A DNA stretch of 23,973 nt from a virus: positions 1 to 23,973 of the IMG/VR virus record IMGVR_UViG_3300050821_004202; one strand, 5' to 3'. This document shows, in pieces, positions 5,755-12,782 of the stretch (positions are counted from its first letter, which is position 1; each line of letters starts with the position of its first letter). Position numbers and translations under genes: made by a program. The notes below the pieces were generated by a model. That model was not told the DNA's origin and made no database searches. It worked only from the letters and a program-made list of their open reading frames with translations.

Positions 5755-5970
5755 CTAAGTCCATCGCCCGGTCGTCCAGCAGCGCCGCACGTCCCGCCAC
5801 ACCGTCCCCGGCGCCAGGTACCGCAGCACCGGGCGCCACGGGCGCGGCAGCGGCCGGTGCAGCAGCCACGCCAGCCGCCAGCCGAGCGGCACCCAGACCA
5901 GCGCCCCGGCGATCACCCCGAGGATGAACACCGCGCCGGGACCAAGGACCAGGGTGCCCGCGTCGGTCAT
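5755..5970 (-). CDS. Small membrane protein, last gene of late operon (possible lysis accessory)
   Basis: A 71-residue protein from ATG 5970, one base after the endolysin stop (TGA 5972-5974). Residues about 8-35 (VLGPGAVFILGVIAGALVW and LGWRLAWLL) form one long or two short membrane helices, followed by a basic, Trp-rich tail (RPWRPVLRYL, DVRRCW). Position directly behind the endolysin and the size suit a holin or related lysis protein, but no holin family is recognisable. Its stop (5755-5757) overlaps the frame-2 stop of the convergent operon, leaving no room for a terminator between them. Confidence 0.6.
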   Translation of the reverse strand: MTDAGTLVLGPGAVFILGVIAGALVWVPLGWRLAWLLHRPLPRPWRPVLRYLAPGTVWRDVRRCWTTGRWT

Positions 5971-5971
5971 G

Positions 5972-6601
5972 TCAACGGAACGCCAGCTTCGCCAGCGCCG
6001 CCGCGTCACCGTTGAACACGTCCGTGTCCACGCCCCGCTGGCCCGTCTGCCAGAAGCTCACCAGGTTCCACGGGCCGATACCGGTCAGCAGGGGCACGGA
6101 CAGGTCAGCGATCCACAGCGGGCACGCGGCCATACTGTCGAGGTGCGGCGCGATGCTGATCTCCGTGTACACGACCGGGTTGAACCGGGGGAAGTGCTTG
6201 CGGAGCTCGCCCGCGAACTGGGCGGCCACCATGTCGAAGTGCATCAGGGACTGCTCGACGTCGAGCGCGTTGCTGCGGTCGACGTCACCGAGCCCGTAGT
6301 CCTCGACATCAACGGCGATCAGGTCACCGGGCCGCAGCCCTGCCAGGTGCGCCTGCTGCAGGAACCACTCCGCCTGCTGCGGGCCGCCCTGCGCGCCCGT
6401 CCTGTTGAGCAGCATGTGGTAGCCGATCACCGTCGCCCCGAGCGAGCGCGCCCCGGCGATGTTGCGGGCCGCGTCCGGGTCCGCGAAGCCGGTGCCCTCC
6501 GAGATCTTCACCCCGGCGAACTGGATCTTGTTCCTGTACTGCGGCCACGGGAACGATGCGCCCTGGCCTGCGGCGCTGACGTCGATTCCGTTGAGTGCCA
6601 T
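5972..6601 (-). CDS. GH25 family lysozyme (endolysin)
   Basis: A 209-residue protein that is one complete GH25 (Chalaropsis-type) muramidase domain. Visible family marks are GIDVS with Asp7 near the N-terminus, the VKISEGTGF strand, the catalytic VDVED motif (Asp98 and Glu100), VVYTE and the terminal SFWQTG...VDTDVFNGD. The reaction is hydrolysis of the beta-1,4 bond between N-acetylmuramic acid and N-acetylglucosamine in peptidoglycan. There is no signal peptide, so export would need a holin. No wall-binding domain follows the catalytic domain, unlike many Gram-positive endolysins. Start ATG 6601 has AAGGGAAG upstream. It sits between the tail fibre and a small membrane protein. A virion-associated lysin is less likely but possible. 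Confidence 0.9.
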   Translation of the reverse strand: MALNGIDVSAAGQGASFPWPQYRNKIQFAGVKISEGTGFADPDAARNIAGARSLGATVIGYHMLLNRTGAQGGPQQAEWFLQQAHLAGLRPGDLIAVDVEDYGLGDVDRSNALDVEQSLMHFDMVAAQFAGELRKHFPRFNPVVYTEISIAPHLDSMAACPLWIADLSVPLLTGIGPWNLVSFWQTGQRGVDTDVFNGDAAALAKLAFR

Positions 6602-6614
6602 GCTCTTCCCTTCG

Positions 6615-8903
6615 TCATCCGCGCTCAGCGGAGGCGTACCAGCTCACCGACAGGTTGCTGGCCGGCGCGGAGGAGATATTGATGGTGAACTGGGTCGAGC
6701 CGACCCCGGAGATCCACAGGTCGCCGCCAGGGCTGGCCTGCGCGATCGCGTAAATGTTGGCGATGCTCGGCGTGCGCGCTAGCCCGTGGGTGACCGCGAT
6801 CGACGTCGTGCCGGACGCGATCACCGCGGTGCCGCTGTTCTCCGTCACGTAGCCGAAGTTGTCGGTAATCCGCGTGTCGACGTCGGTGCCGCCGAAGGTG
6901 AAAACAGTGGCATTCGTCTTCCGGAACCTGTTGCCGACGAGGATCGACCTGATAGACGAGCCCGCATTCAAGATCGGCCCGGCGTTGGCGTTCTTGCCGA
7001 ACACGGTGTTATTGCTGAACACGTAGCCGCCGCCGCTGACCCCGGTGAAGCTGAACACGGTGGTCGCCGCCGGGGTCGCGTTGTCGTACTCGCACACGTT
7101 CGAGGTGATCACCGGGTGCACGATCGAGTTGGTGGTGCTCAGGAACGGCTGGTCGACCGACAGGTAGGCGTAGTTCCCGTTGATCACCGGCTCGTACCAC
7201 CATCCGGCGCTGGCATTGTCGACCACGATCAGCCCCGTGGCGCCCGCCGAGACGGCATCGGCGTAGAACGTGTTCCCGCTGATCACGGTGCCGTCGATGC
7301 CGCCGCTGCCCTGCAGGATGTAGATCGCCGCCGTGGTGTGGCCGCCGCCGAACAGGCACCCGGTGAAAGAGCACATGTTCCCGGTGACGTATGCCATGTA
7401 CTGGGTGCCGGTGTTGCCGTCGAACAGGCAGCCGGAGAATACCGTCCGCGTGCCCACGTAGGCACCGTAGGTGAGGTTGCCGAAGAAGTGGCAGCCGGAG
7501 AAGATGATCCGCGAGTCCCCGGCCGTCGCGACGCTGACGCCCGTCACGTTGTAGTTGAACTTGCTTCCGATGCACTGCAGGTCAACGGTGGCGACCCCGC
7601 CGTCCCACAGGCCGATGGTGCAGAACCGGACGTCATTCGTCCCGATATTCGGATGCTGGCTGTTGAGCCTGATCCCGTTACTGCAGGTCCAGATCCTGTT
7701 GCCGGACATCGGCACGAACCTGTCATTCTGCGACGAGTAGTAGCCGGTGCCGAACCCGGTTATGTAGTTGTCCTGCACGAACATCTGCTGGCAGATGCTC
7801 GCCGCCGACAGGTCGATGCAGGCCCGCGTGCTGCTGGAGCCGGTATTCGCGCCGTTGACGAGCGTCGATGTCGGGGTTCCGTCGCCCCACAGGCCGAGGT
7901 TGCGCACCGACCCGGAGTTGACGTTCGCGCTGGCGGCAGCGACGAACATGGACGCCGACCCGGTTGGCAGCAGGTAGATGACAGAGGCGTCGAACCCGGC
8001 GCCCTGCCAGTACGCGCCCGTCTCCAAGGGAATGCCCGCGGCGATGTAGCTGCCCGGCGGCACGAAGGTGATCCCGCCGCCCGCCGCGACGGCAGCCGCC
8101 GCGCACGCGGCGAACGCCGCCGAGTCGTCCGTGCCGTAATAGCAGGTCGCGCCCGTCACCGTCGTTGAGGCCGAGGCGGTGAGCGTGACCGTCGTTGAGT
8201 TCGTGAACCCGCTGATCGTGGTCCTGAGCGACGCCCCGGCCGCGCCCGCGCCCCGGACCAGGACAGGCTTGCCGACGTCGGCAACCGTGAAGTGAGCGGA
8301 CGCGGACGTCAGGACGGCAGCGGTGGCGGTTATCGCCGCGTCGAACAAGATAATCGCGCTGGCGGTAGCTCCGTACGCCTTGACGCTGAACACCGGCAGG
8401 CTGGCCGCAGCAGCCGCCGCAGCCGCGCCGGAGGCGTCCGCGCCCACGCTCGCCGCCGTCAGCGCCGTCCACGCCGACGCCTCGCCGGCACCCGTCGCCA
8501 CCGGCACCTGACCGGAGGTAGGCGTGCCGGACGGCAGCGGCAGGTACTGGTACGAGGTCGTCACCACGGGCACCACGGCCAGCGCGTCCAGCCACTGGGT
8601 CGCCCCGTTCGCGAACAGGATCTGCGTCTGGAACTGCGGGACGATCACCTGCCCGCTGGCCGCCGTCACGCTGATCAGGTAACCGGTCCCGGCCGGGAGG
8701 ATCGCGCTGTTGTCGTTCGCGACGATCCCCGCCAGCTGCCCGGTACCCCCCGTGAACGTGTAGGTGCGGGCCACCGGCGGGATCAGCACGTGATCGGTGG
8801 TATCCGACAGCTGCGCGGTCGGGGTGATGCTCAGCGTCGCGGACAGGCCCGCCTGGATAAGGTCAGTCAGGTCCCAGTGCAAAGTCACAGTGTTCAGCGC
8901 CAC
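6615..8903 (-). CDS. Tail fibre/tailspike with pectate-lyase-like beta-helix
   Basis: A 762-residue protein starting at GTG 8903, with GGAGG at 8909-8913 five bases upstream; longer open-frame starts lack this site. Residues 1 to about 145 look like a virion-attachment domain, followed by an Ala-rich linker. FSVKAYGAT and later YGTDDSAAFAAC with FVPPGSY are the entry signatures of the pectate-lyase-3 superfamily used in phage tailspikes, separated by an extra insert (FTVADVGKPVLVRG). A long right-handed beta-helix follows, with repeated N/G/C-rich turns such as SGCHFFGN, SGCLFDGN and TGCLFGGG. The C-terminal 70 residues (GTTSIAVTHGLARTP) form a tip module common in phage fibres. Role: host surface binding, possibly glycan cleavage. 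Catalytic residues cannot be assigned. Confidence 0.8.
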   Translation of the reverse strand: MALNTVTLHWDLTDLIQAGLSATLSITPTAQLSDTTDHVLIPPVARTYTFTGGTGQLAGIVANDNSAILPAGTGYLISVTAASGQVIVPQFQTQILFANGATQWLDALAVVPVVTTSYQYLPLPSGTPTSGQVPVATGAGEASAWTALTAASVGADASGAAAAAAAASLPVFSVKAYGATASAIILFDAAITATAAVLTSASAHFTVADVGKPVLVRGAGAAGASLRTTISGFTNSTTVTLTASASTTVTGATCYYGTDDSAAFAACAAAAVAAGGGITFVPPGSYIAAGIPLETGAYWQGAGFDASVIYLLPTGSASMFVAAASANVNSGSVRNLGLWGDGTPTSTLVNGANTGSSSTRACIDLSAASICQQMFVQDNYITGFGTGYYSSQNDRFVPMSGNRIWTCSNGIRLNSQHPNIGTNDVRFCTIGLWDGGVATVDLQCIGSKFNYNVTGVSVATAGDSRIIFSGCHFFGNLTYGAYVGTRTVFSGCLFDGNTGTQYMAYVTGNMCSFTGCLFGGGHTTAAIYILQGSGGIDGTVISGNTFYADAVSAGATGLIVVDNASAGWWYEPVINGNYAYLSVDQPFLSTTNSIVHPVITSNVCEYDNATPAATTVFSFTGVSGGGYVFSNNTVFGKNANAGPILNAGSSIRSILVGNRFRKTNATVFTFGGTDVDTRITDNFGYVTENSGTAVIASGTTSIAVTHGLARTPSIANIYAIAQASPGGDLWISGVGSTQFTINISSAPASNLSVSWYASAERG

Positions 8904-9025
8904 GGGAACCTCCAGATCCTGAGCCGCCGCGCCCGGCGGTAACGCTTGCACGCGCACCGCGAGCAATAGGTGCAGTAGTGGTCATGGGAGTGCGGCTCGC
9001 GGTCATGGCCGCAGCGGCAGGTCAC
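8894..9025 (-). CDS. 43-residue Cys/His-rich (zinc-binding) protein
   Basis: Starts at GTG 9025, overlapping the upstream stop as GTGA, and its end overlaps the tail-fibre start by 10 bp. The sequence has CRCGH, HSHDHYC, YCSRCAC and a basic tail (KRYRRARRLR), with six cysteines and four histidines in the first 26 residues. This resembles small CxCGH...H...C-x2-C proteins found in actinophage genomes. It probably binds one or two zinc ions. Function unknown. The frame is open further upstream, but the GTGA coupling and the position of the motif favour the short form. Confidence 0.6.
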   Translation of the reverse strand: MTCRCGHDREPHSHDHYCTYCSRCACKRYRRARRLRIWRFPWR

Positions 9026-9306
9026 GGGTGCCTCGTCAGCAGCCACGACAGGACCGCCCCGGCCCCGCCGCCAGCCAGCGCGCCGATCGTCCCGGCCGCG
9101 CCCGCCATCCGCCACCGCCACCGCTCCAGCACCCGCAGCCGCATCTCGTGGTCGCGCATCTTCTCCGACCCGGAGTCGAACCGCTCCCCCACGCCGCGCA
9201 GCTCGACAACCAGCGTCGCCACCTGCAGCGCCAGGCCGCCAAGCTGCTGCTCGGTGGCCCGCTGCGCCTCGTACAGGTCCCGGTTGGTGATCTGGCCGTC
9301 TGTCAT
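9022..9306 (-). CDS. Small coiled-coil protein with C-terminal membrane anchor (holin/XhlA-like candidate)
   Basis: A 94-residue protein from ATG 9306, with AGGAGAGG upstream and an ATGA overlap with the preceding gene. Residues about 8-70 are helical with heptad character (LYEAQRATEQQLGGLALQV, then MRLRVLERWRWR); residues 72-90 (AGAAGTIGALAGGGAGAVLSW) form one membrane helix. The layout recalls the haemolysin XhlA group and other holin-associated phage proteins. It lies between another small membrane protein and the tail-fibre region. A lysis role is inferred from layout and position only. Confidence 0.65.
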   Translation of the reverse strand: MTDGQITNRDLYEAQRATEQQLGGLALQVATLVVELRGVGERFDSGSEKMRDHEMRLRVLERWRWRMAGAAGTIGALAGGGAGAVLSWLLTRHP

Positions 9307-9509
9307 CGCCTCTCCTGCTCGTGCTCGCGCATCGCCTGCTTGTGCCGCTCCACCGCGTGCGGCCCGTGGTGCTTGTCCCACCAGGCCGCCGCCTTCCGCC
9401 CGACGTGGTTCCGCAGCAGCCAGCCGAGAACGCCGAACACGGCCCACCACTCCAGCTGCGCCATGTTGTTGCCCCAGGTCACGCCCCAGAGCACGAACTG
9501 CGGCGTCAC
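9303..9509 (-). CDS. Small membrane protein (holin candidate)
   Basis: A 68-residue protein from GTG 9509, coupled by GTGA to the upstream structural gene and by ATGA to the next gene. One membrane helix (WWAVFGVLGWLL) lies at about residues 21-34, followed by a highly charged C-terminus with many His/Arg/Glu (VERHKQAMREHEQERR). One helix plus a charged tail fits a class III-like holin or a membrane partner of the neighbouring coiled-coil protein. No named family is certain. Confidence 0.6.
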   Translation of the reverse strand: MTPQFVLWGVTWGNNMAQLEWWAVFGVLGWLLRNHVGRKAAAWWDKHHGPHAVERHKQAMREHEQERR

Positions 9510-10006
9510 GCCTGCCTCTTAACGCGCATCTTGCAGCCGGTCGTCAGCGTCGTCGCCGTCCCGCTGCTCGTGTTCTGCGCCCAGGTCAGGGTCAGGCTCC
9601 CGGGCGTGGCGGAAGTCGTGACGACGCCGGACACCCGGGCGTACAGCGGCGTGCCCGTGCCGACGGTGCCCGACGTCGTGACGGTCCCCTGGGTGCCGCC
9701 GACGCTGGCAACCCCGGCGGGGATGGCAACGACGAGGGCCCCGAACGTCATGGTGAAGCCGGACGGCCCGGTGAAGCCGAACTTCAGGTCGCTGCTGCCG
9801 TTCGTGCCGCCGTTGTAGTTGAGGTCCAGGTCAAAGTCGTAGACGGCGTTGGCCTCAAGGGAGAGCACCAGGTGAGGGTCGGCCGCCAGCGTCGTGGTGC
9901 TGGTCCGGGGGGTGGCCGACGACTTGACGGCTATGTCCGGCAGCATCTCGTTCAGGACGGTTACCACCGGGGTCGTCCCGGCGTTGATGACGGGGTACTT
10001 GCTCAT
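9506..10006 (-). CDS. Phage structural protein of unknown role (tail region)
   Basis: A 166-residue protein from ATG 10006 with GAGGGAGCG as ribosome site. It is Thr/Ser/Gly-rich with beta-strand character throughout (LVLSLEANAVYDFDLDLNY, DLKFGFTGPSG, TMTFGALVV). I recall similar proteins after the minor tail gene in several Streptomyces phages, starting with the TTTLAADPHLVL segment seen here. It is probably a virion surface or tail-tip accessory protein with a beta-sandwich fold. It follows the large minor tail protein by 7 bp. Confidence 0.65.
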   Translation of the reverse strand: MSKYPVINAGTTPVVTVLNEMLPDIAVKSSATPRTSTTTLAADPHLVLSLEANAVYDFDLDLNYNGGTNGSSDLKFGFTGPSGFTMTFGALVVAIPAGVASVGGTQGTVTTSGTVGTGTPLYARVSGVVTTSATPGSLTLTWAQNTSSGTATTLTTGCKMRVKRQA

Positions 10007-10013
10007 CGCTCCC

Positions 10014-12782
10014 TCACAGTCCGATCACGGGCGGCGGCCACAAGGTGATCGCGGCCCCCGCAAGGTGCGACTTCACGACGCCGTTCGCCGACCGGGCGAC
10101 CGTCGCCGTCTGCGGCGAGCTCGAGCCGCTCATCGCGGAGACCGTGACCCGCTCCCCGTCAACCACCCAGCTCAGCGGGTAGTCGCCCGGCAGCACCGAC
10201 CACAGCGGCCCGGTCACGTCCACCTGCCAGGACGTCGCCGTCGTGTTCACGCCCGCGTGCAGCGCCGTGCCGGCCGACTCCACCCGGCTGCTCTGCTGCC
10301 ACACCTGGTACGGCAGCTCCGGCACGCCCGCGACGGCGATCGTCAGCGTGTCGTACCAGAGCGTCTCCGTGATGCCCTGCGCCAGCTGCGTCACCGGCTC
10401 GAAGCCCAGCCGCCGCGGCGGGTTGGCGATCACCAGCCGGTCGCCCAGGTCCATGCTGACTACCGCGTTGTAGATGCCGACGGCGTCCGTGTTCGCGAGG
10501 TCGAGCGTGATGCCGGGCAGCCGCGCCTGGTCGGTGGTGCCGAGGTGCAACTTCCACCCGGCGAGGTCGGGCAGCTGCGAGTCGCTGGCGGCACTGACGC
10601 TGTAGGTCTGCGCGTAGGTGCCCACCCCGCCGCTCGCCGGGCTTGCCGTCGACATCCGGCCGCCGGTGATCGGCTGGCCGGCCGCGGCGTACATGCGCGC
10701 TGAGCTGCCCGAGTCGTTCTGCATGGTGACGTCGTTGACGATGGTCTGGTCATCCCTGGTCGGGGATGCCGTCCACGGCGACAGGTGATCCGAGGTGTAG
10801 GAGGGGGTGACCGTCGCAGCCTGGGAGTAGAGCGCCTTGCGGGTCACGTACCCCCAGCCGAGCACCTGCCGCAACTCCGTCCACACCCCCTGGTCGGCAT
10901 CCGCGCACGCCTGCAGCAGGGTCGTCAGCGTCCCGGCCGGCTGGATGCCCATCGGGACCGTGTCGGCCAGGTTCCCGCGCGTCCGGCAGGGAATGCTGTT
11001 CTCCGCGCACAGCCGGGCGAACCTGGTGCCCGCGGGCTCCGCGAGGTAGGCCGCCAGCGCGGTCCCCAGGCTGTACACGCTGTCCACCACTGACCGCACG
11101 TGCACGTGCCCGATCACCGTGTCAGTCCAGACGCCGGCGAACGGGGGCGTCAGCACCAGGCCGACGTACCCGGCCGCCCCTGTCGCCGCCGTGGTGACGT
11201 TCCCGGTCGCCCCGGCGGACGCGCCGGGGGCGACGCTGCTCACCGCGTAGTTGACGTTGGCGCCGGATGCGGTCGCCTCAATCGACCACAGCTGCGGCTG
11301 CTGCACGCCGCCGAACCACGACATGGGGCCGGTCGTCGCGACGACGGTCACCGCGTCACCTGCGTAGGCGGTCAGGGTCACCGTCCCGTCGGCGTTGATG
11401 ATCAGCGTGATGTACGGCGCGACAGAGGACACCGTGCACACCTGGACCAGCACCTGGCTGGAGCCGGGCAGCGTCGGGATGTCAGTCAGGAACCGCACCG
11501 ACCACTGCGTGCCGCCCGTGTACGCCGGCGCCTGGCCGCCGATGTGCGCGCCGCCGATCGCGGGCAACGGGTTCGAGCACGCGAACACGGTGCTGGACGC
11601 CAGTGCGGGCGTGCCGGCGTTCCACGTCATCGGCGCCCCGCCGATGCCGCTCGCGAACTGGCTGCTGCCAAGCGGGTCTTCCATCGGCCAGTAGGCGACG
11701 AGGCCCGACTGCGTGAGGACCGCCCGGTACATGGCCGACTGCACGTTCGGGGCCCGCTGGGAGAGGCGGCGCAGCAGGCCGCCGCCGACCAGCGGGACGA
11801 GGGCATCGACCGGGACGGAGGTGTTGTTCAGCGCGTCCGCGTTGTACTCCGGCTCCTCCTGCGGCAGCTCAGATGCCTCGAAGTGACCGCGGTAGTCCCG
11901 GTCGCTGATCTCCGCCCCGCCGGCCAGGTTCCACGTGTTCCCGTCGGCGCCAGTCCACGTCACCGTCCCGGCGGCCTGCCCGGAGAACGCGCCGTCCGCG
12001 GCGACGCTGCCGCCGATGCCGTTCAGCATCTGGAACTCGTACACGCGGCCGAGCAGCTGCACCGGCGACGTGATGGCGTTCGCGCTCCAGCCGACGACGA
12101 GCGGGCAGTTCCCGGCGCGGACCGACGTGGCGCCCAGCACGATGCTGGACACCTGCGTCCAGCTCCCGCCGATGGTGGTGCCCGACCAGAAAGACAAGGT
12201 GCCCGTCGTGGTATCCAGCGTCACCCGCAGCGCGAAGTCACCGGAGGTGAACGGGACCGGGACGCCCGACGCGATCCCCCCGTGCTGCGTCCCCCCGGCG
12301 TCCCACCACGAGAAACCCATCTGCCCGTCGTGGCCCATCGTCCACCACCACGACGGCAGCGTGTTGTCGTAGCGGGCGGCGAGCACGCACCCCTGCCAGT
12401 CCGACAGCCGCAGCGCGATACGCAGGTCCAGGCTGGCGGTGACGTGCAGGCTGGCGGTGTCGTTGACGTAGGCGCGGTCTGAGTTGTTCGCTTCCAGCCG
12501 CAGGTAGTTCTGGGCGGCGGGGATGCTGGCGCGGACCGGCATGTTCTGCACGACGTACGGCCACAGGTCCGACATCACGTTGTCTGGCGAATAGCGCGCA
12601 GCGGTGTTGGTCACGGTCGCGCTGAACGTGGACGGGCTGACCGTGGTCGACTCGTCGGGGTGGCCGCGGCCGATGACCCAGGGGCCATGGTCGCAGTCGC
12701 CGGTCACGTCGGTCCAGGTGCCGCCAGCGTTCAGCTCGAGGCGGATGGCGAGCTGCGCGCCGGGAGACGGGAAGGTGGTCAT
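10014..12782 (-). CDS. Large minor tail / baseplate hub protein with lectin-like domains
   Basis: A 922-residue protein from ATG 12782, sharing ATGA with the tape measure stop. The N-terminus (LAIRLELNAGGTWTDVTGD) is typical of actinophage minor tail proteins. A concanavalin/LamG-like sandwich follows at about 95-250 (LRLEANNSDRAYV, WWWTMGHDGQMGFSWWDAGG). A second lectin-like region starts near 360 (AVLTQSGLVAYWPMEDP), and the C-terminal part has hub-like beta-rich segments. Coming directly after the tape measure, this one gene may combine distal-tail and hub roles that many siphoviruses split between separate genes. Glycan binding by the sandwich domains is inferred. No peptidase or hydrolase motif was seen. 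Confidence 0.75.
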   Translation of the reverse strand: MTTFPSPGAQLAIRLELNAGGTWTDVTGDCDHGPWVIGRGHPDESTTVSPSTFSATVTNTAARYSPDNVMSDLWPYVVQNMPVRASIPAAQNYLRLEANNSDRAYVNDTASLHVTASLDLRIALRLSDWQGCVLAARYDNTLPSWWWTMGHDGQMGFSWWDAGGTQHGGIASGVPVPFTSGDFALRVTLDTTTGTLSFWSGTTIGGSWTQVSSIVLGATSVRAGNCPLVVGWSANAITSPVQLLGRVYEFQMLNGIGGSVAADGAFSGQAAGTVTWTGADGNTWNLAGGAEISDRDYRGHFEASELPQEEPEYNADALNNTSVPVDALVPLVGGGLLRRLSQRAPNVQSAMYRAVLTQSGLVAYWPMEDPLGSSQFASGIGGAPMTWNAGTPALASSTVFACSNPLPAIGGAHIGGQAPAYTGGTQWSVRFLTDIPTLPGSSQVLVQVCTVSSVAPYITLIINADGTVTLTAYAGDAVTVVATTGPMSWFGGVQQPQLWSIEATASGANVNYAVSSVAPGASAGATGNVTTAATGAAGYVGLVLTPPFAGVWTDTVIGHVHVRSVVDSVYSLGTALAAYLAEPAGTRFARLCAENSIPCRTRGNLADTVPMGIQPAGTLTTLLQACADADQGVWTELRQVLGWGYVTRKALYSQAATVTPSYTSDHLSPWTASPTRDDQTIVNDVTMQNDSGSSARMYAAAGQPITGGRMSTASPASGGVGTYAQTYSVSAASDSQLPDLAGWKLHLGTTDQARLPGITLDLANTDAVGIYNAVVSMDLGDRLVIANPPRRLGFEPVTQLAQGITETLWYDTLTIAVAGVPELPYQVWQQSSRVESAGTALHAGVNTTATSWQVDVTGPLWSVLPGDYPLSWVVDGERVTVSAMSGSSSPQTATVARSANGVVKSHLAGAAITLWPPPVIGL

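Noticed and set aside
5740-5775. Intrinsic terminator between the convergent operons
   Set aside because: The stops overlap, and I see no stem followed by a U-run.
6786-8168. Plus-strand open frame of 460 codons
   Set aside because: Antisense to the tail fibre beta-helix; no recognisable domain and biased Arg/Val/Asp composition typical of high-GC antisense frames.
8904-8966. Upstream extension of the tail fibre start to 8966
   Set aside because: The GTG at 8903 has GGAGG five bases upstream, and the extension overlaps the Cys/His-rich gene with poor composition.
11100-12482. Plus-strand open frame of 460 codons
   Set aside because: Antisense to the minor tail gene with shadow composition.
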